Assembly (NCBI GenBank): GCA_015698045.1
Contig: BLAL01000050.1
Span: 124,001-188,000, forward strand
Source: Rhizophagus clarus
Taxonomy: Eukaryota; Glomeromycota; Glomeromycetes; Glomerales; Glomeraceae
Length of the DNA: 64,000 nucleotides
Direction of reading: 5' to 3'
Made by a program: the position numbers and the translations under genes. The notes below the pieces were generated by a model. The model had not been told where the DNA came from, ran no database searches, and saw only the letters and a program-made list of their open reading frames with translations. Below, one piece after another: positions 34,216 to 46,142 of this stretch. How positions within the stretch are numbered: position 1 is the first letter of the stretch; each line of letters begins with the position of its first letter.

Positions 34216-36441
34216 GGTGAAATCATACAAACATTGCATTAAATATGATCGGACGAAATGAAAGAAGAAAATTCCTAACGAATATGACATTTTAAAGAAG
34301 CAAAGACATGGGGAAATCAAATAACGAAAAAGAAAAAAAAAAAAATTTTTTTTTCGCCCAAACGTATCAATTATGTCAAATAGACGAAGATCCTTTCCTA
34401 ATTATAATTAATAGCAGATGATGAATGCATTAAATAAAAAAAAATCAATAAAACGTGTTTAAATTATTTGATGGGAGCAGGGACGATAATTTTTCGGACA
34501 TGACCATACAACATGAACAAACATGACAAACTGCCGTTTTAGTTGGTTCAACAAAAAATCTAATCTTATCTTATTACGATATTCCTAATTAGATTAAGAG
34601 GCTTGGATTTAATCATACCATTAATTATTTACGTTATTTACGCCTTATTATTAATTCAAAATATGTATGACAACTTTTTTTATAAAAATTTCCCTACATT
34701 ATTAGTAATTGCTTGAAATGTACTACTAGGGAATTTCCATTGAAATTATTATGAAATAACTTGATTTGACAGGCTTAATATCATCTAATCTTATCTGACA
34801 CGTTTTAAAGTTCTATTTTAATTAGTTTTTGCCGAATTACTTTCAAAAAAAAAAAAAAAAAAAAAAATTTCATTATTATAAGAATTTTTAATAAATAATT
34901 AGTACAACCGATTACGCGTCATGTAAGGGGGATGAATATCAAATAAAAACAAGTTTTTTTTTATTTTCTTTTTTTTTTTTTTTTTTTTTGAAATTCCATT
35001 TATTGTTTTCATGTTTTTTTCATTTAACGCCAATTTGACTGTATTGCGTTAGTATGTCATAACCCCCCCACAATTTTCTTTCCTTTTCCTCGAGTTTCTA
35101 ACTTTGCGATCGACCAAATAAATTTTATGTCGGTATATGACATAATTATTATCTGCAACTTCCCAAATCTAGATATTAATAGACTTTTTAATTTTTTTAT
35201 TTTTTATTGTATAAATAAATAAATAATAAATGTGAAACATATTTATGTTTCTATTGTATTCAAAGCAATTGTTCATTGTTATTTTCCCCTAGATTATGAT
35301 ACTTAATACTTTTATATCTTACAATAATGTCTTTAGGAAATTTCAGGAATTTCTCGGTTTTCACCGCAGCAAATGAAAACAATCGCGTAAATAAAAAGAT
35401 TTTTTTTGTTTATATTTTGGTTGTTGTTGTGGCTATTTGGAATACCATGATCGAATTTATTAAGATTGTGATGAAAGATTGAATCATTTGACCAGCCAAT
35501 AGTGCTCGTGATCCCCCCCGCGAACGAAAAATACCTAAAATAGAAGATAACCAAAAAAAATAGAATATATATAGAAATTATACACACATTTATATAATAA
35601 TAATATGTACATATATGTATATAATTATAATTTTATAATGTTAATAATGTTAATAATAAAAATAAATATGAAGATATAATATTTTTAAATATTATATATT
35701 ATATATTATATATACATCATATACATCGATTTATTATCATCAACCACTAAAAAGTTAAATTTTTCACACGAAGTAAATAAATAAATAAATTAAATCAAGA
35801 TAAAAAAAATATTATCTTACATTTCATAACTGATAACCGAACTATAATATTAAAATAGTCAACTAACAAATAATAAATCTGATAATTATTTATATAGACA
35901 TTTAGTACACTTTTTTTTTTTTATACTGTTTATACTATAATGCAGCTTCTGCAGCTTTACGTTCTATTTATTTTTATATTGCAGACACTTGAACAGTAAC
36001 AGTAACTTTCTTTCGATTATATACTAATTACACTAAAATCTTTTTTTGGTGTAGGACCAAAAATTAGAATTTTTTTTTTTTTTTTTTTTTTTTTTTGAAA
36101 GAGTATATGATCCCTCGCTTCATCTCCTACCATCCCTCTTTTCACTTTTTCTGCGCCCTCCCTTATTCTCTTGCCTTTATCAAATTTTATATTTCATGTT
36201 ATACACATTTATTCTTGTGTTTTAATTATTTATACCTTGAAACCGCCTTCCCAATTCATATATAGAGGCACGAAATATCCACCCGCCTACACTTTCACAA
36301 ACAAGGCCATTAATACCATCATATTTTTACAACTTTTTTCACTTTTTTACCTTTCCATCATAATCTCGATTTCCATTTTTTTTTTTTTGGCCGTTACGAT
36401 ATATTAATTTTAGTGATCAAAACCTAACGTGTTCATCGAGC
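32421..36441. other. Intergenic and 5' flank of the five-exon gene
   Basis: No gene recognised. Notable simple sequence: an AAT repeat (about 34122-34160), A runs (34181-34210, 34847-34867), T runs (34970-34990, 36069-36096). A minus-strand frame at 35333-35587 shows no family resemblance. C/T-rich sequence at 36110-36180 may be promoter or 5' UTR of the downstream gene. Confidence 0.5.
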
Positions 36442-36595
36442 ATGGAGACTGAAACCCTCATTTTATTACAACAACAATTAAAAGATTTAAATCTGCAAGG
36501 TAAGTAAAAAAAAATCTTTTCTTCCGTTATCTTATTACTTTTATCTTTCTTTTTTTCGTTCTTTTTTTCCTATTTTTTCTTTTTTTTTTTCTTTT

Positions 36596-36630
<35 letters not shown>

Positions 36631-38203
36631 ATACCTCCGGCTTATCTCTATATTGTGTAATAAGTAATTAATAATAATAATATTAATATATATATATATA
36701 TATGTATATATATGTATATATATATATATATATATATTTATTTATACACACATATATATATTTATAGATTACATTGTTTTATTGTGTTTCTTTTTATCTT
36801 ATCTTTTGTCTTATCTTTGTTACGCCTATTTCTCGATTTGATTTATTGTTTGTTTACCTCCACCTCAAAAAATCCCGATTATGGTAAATACATGGGCAAC
36901 ACACAAGTCGTCTAACATACACCACTTTTTTTTTTTTTTTCTTTTTTTTTGAAATTTATTTTGACACCGGCCAAAAAAAAAAACTCGCTTTCACTATGCC
37001 AATTTCTTCGCAACAATTTATTATGTTTCGTGAAGATAATGAAGCCGCTGTTAGTAAATATGAAGGGGGGGATAACGACGAATATTATGAGGAACATTTA
37101 TATGTTTCTCCATCAAATCTTGAAGCTATTCTCAAAGATCCATATATTATGACCTTTTTCAGTGGACTATGTGAAAATAGTTATGGTCCCCCTGTTTCTA
37201 GTTTTCAGAGAACTTGCTATTTTAACGGCGCAAATTCATTTGCGGTAAATATTATAAGTTTTCTTTTTTCTTGGTGGCGCAGAAATTCGGAATTATTTTT
37301 TTATTTTATTTTATTTTTTTTTTACTGTTTTTTAATATTAATATGCAATTTTTTTTTTATAAATTCTTAGATACCAAATCGCGGAGATTACATTCAACCT
37401 GCCTCACAAAACATAGCCCACATTTTGGAATTATGGTTAACAGAAAAATTATCAGATACTGGTGAAGCAATTCCCATTCTTGAAGAGCTTCCTCAGATTT
37501 CCGCTGAAAGTATAATGTCTAAACTAAGAAAAGGTAAGTTTTTTCGCGTTTTTGTTTCAGAATTATTAGTAGTTGCGCATTTCGCACGCCCAAACGTTTT
37601 ACTAATTTGTATTTTTTATTTGTCTTTAGCCGCTCCTGCATTGGACGGTCTTGCGAAAGTTCTTATAAATATCCGAGCTGGTCATGTTTATTTATTACAT
37701 ATGATTGGCGATGTAGTTGTAATGGATCAAAATTGTGAACGATTCTTTCAACAGGTAAAATATTTAATTATTAAGTATAGTAAATATAACATAAATATAT
37801 GTAAAATTTAGTATTATTACGGTTATAATGATTATTCGACAAAAAATTTATAATATTTGAGATTGAATTTTAAATTTCTAAAAATGGAATATTTAAATTT
37901 TTAGTGAGATATTTAACCTTAAATCTTTTTTTTTTTTAGTTCCCGCTCTTTGTAAATGTATCTATCAAGGTACAAGAACACTCGCCATTAGTACGCCACA
38001 ACACGTGCCAAGTTCTAGTTGCTGTCGAACATGTGACCATGAAGGGCGAGAATCGTAATATTCCTTTATCATGTAGATTTAATTCTCAGCAACAACATTA
38101 CCATTCATTTGATGGTACATTTACAAATACGAGGGTCACTTGCTCACCTGATGGCCAAACATTTTGCTTATTAGAAGAAGTGACAACGAGACCTCTCCTG
38201 TGA
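36442..38203 (+). CDS. Uncharacterised 272-aa protein, five exons
   Basis: Proposed exons: 36442-36499, 37036-37244, 37371-37533, 37630-37754 and 37940-38203 (TGA). All have GT-AG introns and the frame is kept throughout. The product starts METETLILLQQQLKDLNLQ, continues DNEAAVSKYEGG with an acidic patch, and contains LEAILKDPYIMTFFSGL, NIAHILELWLTEKLSDTG, LINIRAGHVYLLHMIGDVVV and the C-terminal EHVTMKGENRNIPLSCRF. I see no signal peptide, membrane segment or catalytic motif, and I do not recognise the family. The exon 2 acceptor is the least certain point. An ATG at 36996 in the same frame is an alternative start if exon 1 is not used. Intron 1 is unusually long (536 nt) and filled with T runs and a TA microsatellite. 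Confidence 0.75.
36590..36745. repeat. T run and TA microsatellite in intron 1
   Basis: A T tract of more than 25 nt (about 36600-36626), followed by TATA/TATG repeats (36689-36737). The small ORF across it is compositional. Confidence 0.85.
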
Positions 38204-39665
38204 TGGGTTTACTGGTTAATGCTTTTGATATAGGAGGGTGTTGGCCGAAATTTAAAAAAAAAAAAAAAACATTATACTTACAATCTTATTTTTTTTTATC
38301 TGTCTACTCATAATTTATCATATTTACGTAACAAATTCAAACATTCGCATAATTCTTTCATTATTTCCTTTTGTTAAAAATTTCGCGTTTCTTATAAGCT
38401 TAATAGAGTGGATTTTTAATAATATCGTAAAAAAAAGATGATATCGGCGTCGCTTTTTTTTTTTTAATATACGTCCTCAAACATAGAATACGCCGAAATG
38501 GAAAACAACGATAAAAAAAAAAAAAAAAATTTCAACGAGCGAGCAGATGTGATTAATTAAGGATTAAAAAAAAAAAAAAAAAAAAACTAAACAAACGATA
38601 AGGAAGGAGGAAAAAAAATTAAGATAAAAAAAAAACAAAAACAAAAAAAAAAAAAAATAGAGGAATCAAAAACCACAAAAGAGGGGAGGGGGGAGGATTT
38701 AATAAGAAGAATATTATTTAATATTATTATTCTTATTCTTTATCCTTGTGGTTTCAATACCTAAGATTTTTTTGGGTTGGCGGACCCCATTTCTTTTTTA
38801 TGATCCTTTATTTACATAAGGTGGTGCTGGTATTTATTATTAATCAATTTACTTTACTTAAGATATTTTGTGTGTGTGTATTGGTTATGTCATATCTCTT
38901 ATGTACCTCCAATTAATTATTTAAGTAAAAAAAAAGTAAAAGGACCCGAATTACCGGGGATATTAGTTAAGATTTTGAATTCGATTTAAGGAACAACAGG
39001 TTTCGTATTTACTATATTATATAAGACACGTATTGCGATACAAATTTACATGTGATAAAAAAAGAATTCTAATGTTATTATATTATAACCAAAATAGATT
39101 ATGTAAAATGTTCATTTGACATTATCGGTATATCTACTGGGACGTAGGATCTGATCACCCATTATACATTCATCCTTCACATGAAATGAAATTGTCGATA
39201 AGTAATCGTGCGAATCGCGTGATACTTTTATGTGTTAGTCACATGCTAGGATTTTCGTATTACTGTTGTTAATGACAAGTAATAATGAAATTTTACCAAA
39301 TACATAGACATTTCAATATTTCGTTTTAAAACGCGTTAATTTGAAAACATTCGATCATGTAAAATCAACCATGTGGGTTAAGTGACACGTAAAATCATTA
39401 CCATTTTGAACATCTTTGTGGTTTCTTCTTGCGATTGTTTGGATCTCTTTTCTATATAATTATAATTTAAAAAGTGTTTATAAAGGGTTAGTGAAATTTA
39501 TTTTGAAATAATATTATCATACATCTATAGCATCTGAATTTGGTCAAGTCTAATTTAACTTGTAAATAATTTTAAGATGTCCAATTAGATTTTGATCATT
39601 GTTTGATTACTATATTAAGTAATTTTTTATTATAATTTATTTTAATATAATTCTTCTTAATTTAA
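38204..39665. other. 3' flank and intergenic spacer
   Basis: A-rich tracts (38505-38660), then mixed A+T-rich sequence between the convergent ends of the five-exon gene and the CCDC137 gene. No ORF or repeat family was recognised. Confidence 0.5.
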
Positions 39666-40684
39666 TTATTCTTTTGAATATGAATTTTTATTTATCAATT
39701 TCCTTGTTTTAATCAAACGATATTGTGCCATAACTCTTTCCCTTTCTTCAGCAATAATCCTTTTATTGGCAAAATTTAATTGATTCATTTTCTTTTCTTT
39801 AGAACTATCTTTCTACAAAATTAAAAAAGAAATATTTTTTTTTTTTAAAAAAAAAAACCCCCTTTCCGACTTTCATTTTGAATCATTTTATAAATTAACT
39901 TACTTTTAAATGATTACGTTTTTTAGGAATAACTGTTAATGAAGGGGGAGCTTGAACTATTTCACCAAATTTTATTTTATCTTTGAAATCATCAAAATCT
40001 TTAATATTAACTTCTTCCATTAATTTTTTTATTTTGGCCTTTTTCTTCTCTTTTAATTTTTCTCGAAACCTATTAAAAAAAAAAAAATTATTAATTAGAT
40101 ATCAATTTTATAAAAATATCGGATATATATTTATCTTATACCGTTTAGTTTTATCCTTGGCGGAAGTTCCTTCTTTCATTGCTTTAAGTATATCAGGTCT
40201 CATATGATCATCTAATCTCCTATATTTGTAACATAAAAAAAAAAAATCGTAAAGTTAATCAATAATCAAATAAAAATTAATTATAAAAATTTAACTGTAC
40301 CTACTAAAACCCAAAAATGATTCACCAGGTATTCTTTGTACCTTCTACATAAATTTTTTATTTGCAATTTTTAAACAAACAAAGAAAAATTAAAATAAAA
40401 AAAAAAATATTTCATAATATTCAAGCATTACCTGAGAAGTATCTTTATTCATTTTGGAATTATTAACAACTTGCTTCTTAAATTTATTAGCTAGTAATAA
40501 TCTTTTAAAGTTTTTAGGAATGTCGGATGTTTTATCAGAAGTAGGTGGTTCATCATATCTTAAATAATACTACATATATTAATAAAAAAAATATTAAAGT
40601 GTAATCAAGAAATAAAATAATACTGATAAGGTACTTTGATTGTTCTGTTTCTAATCCTCGTTTTCTTTTCTTTTTATTAGGCAT
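39666..40684 (-). CDS. CCDC137: CCDC137-family protein (203 aa), six exons
   Basis: Exons on the minus strand: 40684-40635, 40558-40432, 40344-40301, 40219-40142, 40069-39904 and 39812-39666 (TAA). All introns are GT-AG and the phases agree. The product begins with a basic stretch, MPNKKKRKRGLE, fitting nuclear/nucleolar localisation. Family marks: IPGESFLGFSRRLDDH in the middle, a Lys-rich predicted coiled coil (REKLKEKKAKIKKL), KFGEIVQAPPSL, and the C-terminal RIIAEERERVMAQYRLIK. The last two match the conserved core of human CCDC137. Animal CCDC137 is a nucleolar/chromosome-associated protein; the fungal role is unknown. It is head to head with MRPL16. Confidence 0.85.
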
Positions 40685-40757
40685 AATTAAAATTGAAATT
40701 GATTTTTTTTTTTTTTTTTTTGATCATGAATCGAAATTACCAATTTTAACCAATCAA
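40685..40757. promoter_or_regulatory. Shared divergent promoter of CCDC137 and MRPL16
   Basis: Only 73 bp separate the CCDC137 start codon from the first possible MRPL16 ATG, or 148 bp if MRPL16 starts at 40833. It contains a T run (40701-40721). Two genes linked to ribosome production sharing one short promoter suggests co-regulation, which is inference. Confidence 0.55.
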
Positions 40758-40832
40758 ATGGCCAAGATCTTTCATCTATTACTGGTAGGTTATACTATAC
40801 TAACATGGTTTTTTTTTTTTCTTATTTTTATA

Positions 40833-41513
40833 ATGTTCTTTTCTTTTAAAAATTTGAAAAATCCTCTTCTAATACATTATTCTACAACATACGCAAAATT
40901 AACATCAAAATTATCACTATATTCTCTTACAAAAAGAAATTTTCTTTTATTTAAACATAATCAAAATTCATCGCCTTCTTTATCTTTACCAACATTCTTT
41001 CTTCAATGTCGTCACCGAGCGGAATTCGCTCCACGTCGTACAAAATATCGAAAAGCTCATAAAGGTAGAGTACCAGTACGTATAGGTGGTTCAACGAAAG
41101 GAAATACAATAGCGTTCGGTTCCTTTGGTTTGAGAGTAAAAGATGGAGTAAGATTATCTTCAGCTCAATTAACAGCTGCTCATACTGTTATTAAAAGAAA
41201 AATCAAAGTTATTAAAGGTAGTCAAGTTTGGATGCGTGTTTTTCCTGATATACCTGTTACTTCTAAAGGTAATGAAACTAGAATGGGTAAAGGAAAGGGT
41301 TCTTTTGAGTATTATGCTTGTAGAGTTCCAATGAATAAAATTTTATTTGAAATCGGTGGTGGAAATATTAGAAGAGAAGTTGCTAAAGAAGCTTTAAGAT
41401 TAGCTTCTGATAAATTACCTGTTAAAACTGAATTTGTGGATAAGGAAGCCGAATTAAAACAAGAACAGAAAAAATTTGAACAGAAAACTAATAAGATTAT
41501 TCAAATACAATAA
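40833..41513 (+). CDS. MRPL16: Mitochondrial large-subunit ribosomal protein uL16m
   Basis: Binds 23S-type rRNA near the peptidyl-transferase region in the mitoribosome. The uL16 core is plain: PRRTKYRKAHKGRVP, GSTKGNTIAFGSFGL, QLTAAHTVIKRKIK, VWMRVFPDIPVTSKGNETRMGKGKG, and EVAKEALRLASDKLPVKTEF. The frame is open from ATG 40758, but its first 25 residues are a hydrophobic run encoded by a T-rich tract. ATG 40833 gives MFFSFKNLKNPLLIHYSTTY, a basic, Ser/Leu-rich presequence typical of mitochondrial import, so I prefer it (226 aa). TACTAAC at 40798 resembles a branch point, so a short 5' intron is possible. The C-terminus has a charged coiled tail. It is tail to tail with UBR7. Confidence 0.9.
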   Translation: MFFSFKNLKNPLLIHYSTTYAKLTSKLSLYSLTKRNFLLFKHNQNSSPSLSLPTFFLQCRHRAEFAPRRTKYRKAHKGRVPVRIGGSTKGNTIAFGSFGLRVKDGVRLSSAQLTAAHTVIKRKIKVIKGSQVWMRVFPDIPVTSKGNETRMGKGKGSFEYYACRVPMNKILFEIGGGNIRREVAKEALRLASDKLPVKTEFVDKEAELKQEQKKFEQKTNKIIQIQ

Positions 41514-41745
41514 AGTTTATTCAGAATATTTTTATATATATATATATATATATATTTTTACAATATTTGCAAAATATTTATTTGCAAAAGAAAACAATTT
41601 TTACAAAATATTTCATCTATTAGCTTGTATATTTTTCATTAAACTCTTTTTTTTTTCAGCCGATCGACTTAACTGTCATTTAAATAAATAGCTAAAATAG
41701 CATTTATTTACTCATTATTCTACGTATATGAATTAATATACGGTT

Positions 41746-43753
41746 CTAGAAGAATGAATCTGTCGCTGGCTTGCGATCTCGCAATTTGGCCTTCAATGAA
41801 ATTAAATTGTTTGAATTAATACACGTATATATATATATGTATATATTAATACATAAACTTTCTATTATTACCTCAAAGAATTCATTAACATCTTTAACTG
41901 TAACTGTTTTGCCTGATTCTCCGAATGGTTTTAAAAATTCAATAAGTTCATCCCTACAAATAAATTAAATTAAGTATAATAAGACCTGTAAAAATACATA
42001 AATTTTATGACACTTACTTGAATTGGTTATAAGCAAGTATCCCTATAAATTTATATGATTAATAAATAAAAACATTTCAAATATTATGAACTGCAGTGAA
42101 ACTTTACCTTCGATTGCAGCGACTCGATCCATTTGATTCAATGCTTTCATTCCACAATCAAATAAAGATTTTTCTAAAATAAATTATAAAGTAAGTACAC
42201 GTAAAATTGTAAATTATTGTGTCTAATAAACAATAACTTACGCGCGTCATCGTCTTCTGGTGGTTCATAAGTCTCTTCCACACTGAGAATGAACTCAATT
42301 TGATGTTGTTTATAAAGTTCCATACACTAAATAAATTATCAAATATATTATTATAAGTTATTTTTTTAAACCGCGTAATTTTATATTTGTTTTGTTATAA
42401 ATACCTTGTAACAACGACATAATTCGTCACGCCAGCCTCGTACACAAAACAAGTCAACTTCTATTTCATTACTTACTATTTGCCATCTTTCACGCTTACA
42501 CGTGTTAACGTCATCATTCCTTAGTTTTTTAAGCGGAACCACGTCGTTAACTATTTCATTGCCATCATCAACTTTATTATCTTCTTCAACCTTTCTTTTA
42601 TTATTTACAGAAAGTGTCGAAGGTGATAATGGAACTATGCTGGACGTCTCCTCAGATTTAGTTACAGCGATTTCATTATCCTTGCAATCACCTGTGTGAT
42701 CACTAAGAGGTTGTGATATTTTGTCACTCAATTTAGAATCTTTGTTCTCGTCACTTGTCGCGTTAACTCGCTGTTTTTTATTGTACTGGCCAGAGAAGAA
42801 CATGTGCGAGTTGATATAAGACTTTAGGAAAGAATATCTGTCAAGACATTTGTGACACAAGTATTCTTCAAACGCCTCCAAATCTGGTAACTAAATTATA
42901 ATAAGATGGATGTTAAAAACAATTCTTTTTTTCATATTCGTGTAACGATTATGTAAGCAACATGAATCGGACTTATATAAATATAGTAAGTTGGCATAAA
43001 TTTTTTATTCATACCGAAAATCTTTTTTCTCCCTGTTTTTCTCCGCCTATACAATTTTCATGAAACCAATCTTCACATAATACACACTATAACAGGGAAA
43101 TATTTTTGTTATTATTTTATGTTAAGCTTTTTTAGAGCAAAATAACCCGAAATTACTTGAAGCATATTATTATCTTCTTTTTCCGGATCATAATCGACGT
43201 TGCACCTTTTAAAAAGATATAAATTAATAAAAAAATTTCTTTAAAAGAATAATCATGAAATTTTTTATTTCAAATATAAGACACTAACCAACAGAATCTA
43301 CCTTCATAATTGTGATCATAATTATTTTGTTCATTCACTGTGTTTCGCGATTTTGTTTCAAGCTTACAAGCCGCTTCTCCGAGACGAGCTGTTCCACAAT
43401 CACACTTAAAGTTACGTTTCGAGAACAATTCAACAAGTTCATGATCTATATTTTTTTTAAAAAAAAGATAGAAGTTAGTCTTACTTAACATATATATTAA
43501 ATTTATTTGGAGGTTTTATTACTTTACCTGAATGACATGAAATGGAACATGAATAACAAACACCACCTGGTCCATACCCTTCACTTGGCTTGCAAGTTTT
43601 ACAAGCGTAAACTGGTTGACGTATATATCCCTTATTATAAGTACATTCGTCAAATCTTCCTGATAAAATTTCTCCTGCTTCTTCTTCTAAAAGTCTTTGT
43701 CTTTCCAAAATCTCTTTAACAGTTAACGTTTCTTTCGTGTCTTTTGTATTCAT
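41746..43753 (-). CDS. UBR7: UBR7-type UBR-box and PHD-finger protein (430 aa), ten exons
   Basis: Exons: 43753-43528, 43445-43289, 43205-43157, 43086-43015, 42890-42405, 42326-42242, 42173-42108, 42042-42018, 41953-41872 and 41790-41746 (TAG). Phases agree, and the 430-aa product is close to human UBR7 (425). The UBR box spans about residues 37-95: CTYNKGYIRQPVYACKTC, GGVCYSCSISCHSDHE, NFKCDCG. The PHD finger follows: FCWCNVDYDPEKE, MLQCVLCEDWFHENC. The middle is low-complexity, Ser/Lys-rich and likely disordered. The C-terminus is helical (CMELYKQHQIEFILS, MDRVAAIEGILAYNQF). UBR7 is a nuclear ubiquitin ligase implicated in histone ubiquitylation in animals; that role here is inference. Exon 8 is only 25 nt. 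Confidence 0.93.
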
Positions 43754-44066
43754 TGTAGTTATTCTCTTCTAAAGCTAAAAAAAAATACTGTTGTAAAACT
43801 GTGGTACTTATAATTGAAATGTGACAAATGACTAAAATTGGCTTTATCACATCAGTACGTCAATTAATTCGGTTTATATTATATCACATAATAAACAATA
43901 CACGTGATTTGATTTGCAATAATATCACATATAAACAAATATCTAAACAATTTATGATCAATCATGTAGCGGTTGTCAAAAAAAAAATACATTTTATTAT
44001 AAATTAAAAAAACTAAAAACTAAACTATATTATTGAATTCAATCTATATAATTGTTTAATACATAA
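43754..44066. other. UBC7-UBR7 intergenic region
   Basis: 313 bp between the UBC7 stop and the UBR7 start, both on the minus strand. It contains the UBC7 3' UTR and UBR7 promoter. No motif was recognised. Confidence 0.5.
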
Positions 44067-44915
44067 TTACAATCCAAGTGTCTTTCTAACGGAATCTCTA
44101 ACAATTTTATTAAATTCTTCACGATCACTTCTCCAAATTTTCTATAAACAAAACATTAAATAATTAATTGAAATGTTAGATTAAAATTAAATATAATATC
44201 AGACGTTATGTTACTTACACAAGCCTCGATATTAGCACCACTTTCATCATTAGGTTCTGCCAACATACTAACTACACTCAATAAAATTTTTTCAACACTT
44301 TGAACCGGAGACCATCTCTCTGAACTACTTTCATACATATTTGGATCATCACCCGGAGGATGAAGAATTGATATACAAACCATTCCATCGGGATAAACTA
44401 GAAAAAATATTAATATACTATAAATTTTATATCCAAAAAAAAAAAAATATATAATTAGATACATACTATTTGGATGAAACATTTTACATGTGAATTTCAT
44501 TGTTGGTGGAGAGAGAGGATAATCTGTGGGAAACTTAAGTACAGCAGGAAAGATGCCGCCTTCATATGGTGTTCCTTCTGGCCCTCTATACATAAAAACT
44601 TTTTCTGTTAATAAAGAATGAATTTAAAATTTAATTTAGTTTGATTTGATACTTACGCTATTAATGCTTCCCACTCGAAAAATGAATCTTCAGAGACTGG
44701 CCCTATAATAAGATTACATTCATGAAACATTTTTCTATTGAAATCTTGAATCAAAATATCTTACCTGCAGTAATGCCTTCAGGTGCATTAAGAGTCAGTT
44801 CTAATAAGTTTAATAAGCTTAAGTATCCAAGAAAGAATATAAGAACTTACAATTATGTTTATGCACACTTACCTTTGTATTCGGTTAATAACCGTTTAAG
44901 TGCTGTAGAAGCCAT
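44067..44915 (-). CDS. UBC7: Ubiquitin-conjugating enzyme E2 UBC7/UBE2G2 (165 aa), six exons
   Basis: Exons: 44915-44873, 44800-44765, 44702-44657, 44585-44467, 44397-44219 and 44141-44067 (TAA). All are GT-AG and in phase. The product is exactly the length of human UBE2G2. It starts [21 protein letters not shown] and has the HPN motif at residues 79-81 and the active-site Cys89 in [11 protein letters not shown]. The acidic active-site loop typical of the G2 class is present ([17 protein letters not shown]). Later motifs are [23 protein letters not shown] and a C-terminal RKTLGL. Ubc7 passes ubiquitin to ER-associated-degradation ligases. The start codon lies about 20-50 bp from the edge of the neighbouring repetitive element. 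Confidence 0.95.
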
Positions 44916-44939
44916 ATTTCTTGAACTTTCATACATTTT

Positions 44940-46142
44940 TGAACTTCGTTATATCCGTATGAAAGGCAAGCCTAAAAAAATCAAAGTCACGTGGTTAAAC
45001 CAAACAAACGGTACGTACAACCCAGGGGATAGAATAAACGGGGGCCTACTTTGGTTCAACCTAGAAACTCACACCTCGCCTTTATGTACAACAAATGGTT
45101 TAACAACGAAACAAGTACCGTTCTTAGTCACCGTCGTGGCCTTGGATATCAAACAAAATATGCTAATTTAGAGTGCGTTGACCATTCCGCACCTTAATAT
45201 GCATTTTGTAAAAGATTTTTCCATCCATTTGCCTTGCCTGAATCCAAATACTGTTTGAAGACTCAGCGTAAACAAGCCCAACGACGTGCTCGTTATGAAA
45301 AACGAGCTAAAAACATTACCATGGACACACTTCATTCACCTAAATTCGCGGTCGTAATACTATGCGTAGGGCCGCTCAAGTCTCTCAATATGTGTATCAA
45401 TACAACAAGTCATTTATGAAAGTTATTAAACATTTACCTTTGGTGCGTTTAAGGAATGACAGTTCCGCGACACCCTTTATTCCCACTAAAGACAAGGTTG
45501 CTGCTCGTCATCGGCAATTCAACCTTCCTAAATTAGTTATCTCTAATCGTACGGACCTTTCGGGTTTTAACCCTGAAGAGTTACTTCGAGAAGAACGAAA
45601 AGATAAATTGGCAGAAATATTAGATTTTATTCCTCAACATCGATTATTTAACAAGAAACGTACAGTAGAATATTCTCCTGGTTCCCCTCGTTGGTGGCGT
45701 TTTGTTAACGACGCCATGGATACTCATCGTAAACAATCGCGTGCCCAGCGGAACGCGATCAACAGGCACAAAGACAAGCTCAACTTCTTTTCAACCAAAG
45801 GTGTATCTAATATGGACGAATACCATGATAATCAAGCGCGGATTAAGGATATCGTCCAAATATCTTCACGCTTAGATCAACAACTTCGCGCTATTACCTC
45901 TAATTTCAAAATAACTTTTTACGTACGACTGATATTAACCTTACTACCCTGAGTGGTAAACACATGCATCTTTGATGCAAAGGCCTTTACCTAAACCTGT
46001 GATTTCTCATGATGAAAATCATCTTACCACTACGCATTCACCTTTTAGTCTCCCTATCTCCCTTAAAGTCCGTTATAACAAACGTATATCTAGTTCCCAT
46101 GACGACGTTGTTTTTTATAAACGCGTCAAACCTTTTCCTTAA
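44940..46142 (+). pseudogene. DUF8211-like repetitive-family protein, broken
   Basis: A plus-strand coding relic with clearly higher G+C than its surroundings. Recognisable blocks in order: MYNKWFNNETSTVLSHRRGL, KRFFHPFALPESKY, QRKQAQRRARYEKRAK, SQYVYQYNKSFMKVIKHLPL, FNPEELLREERKDKLAEIL, SPRWWRFVNDAMDTHRKQSR, and a final MQRPLPKPVISHDENH to RVKPFP with TAA at 46140-46142. The frame is broken in a few places; the longest open piece is 45362-45952. From memory it resembles the multi-copy DUF8211 proteins of Rhizophagus, but I cannot check this. Function is unknown, and a mobile-element origin is plausible. Confidence 0.5.

Noticed and set aside
35333-35587. 84-aa minus-strand ORF
   Set aside because: No family resemblance, no splice context, A+T-driven composition.
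36712-36915. ORF starting MYIYIYIYIY
   Set aside because: Translation of a TA microsatellite inside intron 1.
40758-40832. Hydrophobic N-terminal extension of MRPL16 as a membrane segment
   Set aside because: It is encoded by a T-rich tract in the promoter region. The downstream ATG gives a proper mitochondrial presequence.
43528-44067. Functional UBC7-UBR7 operon
   Set aside because: Both are ubiquitin genes on one strand, but 313 bp apart with separate roles (ERAD versus nuclear). Adjacency alone does not show joint function.
44722-45171. 149-aa plus-strand ORF
   Set aside because: It overlaps UBC7 exons 1 and 2 antisense, and its second half is an out-of-frame reading of the DUF8211-like relic.
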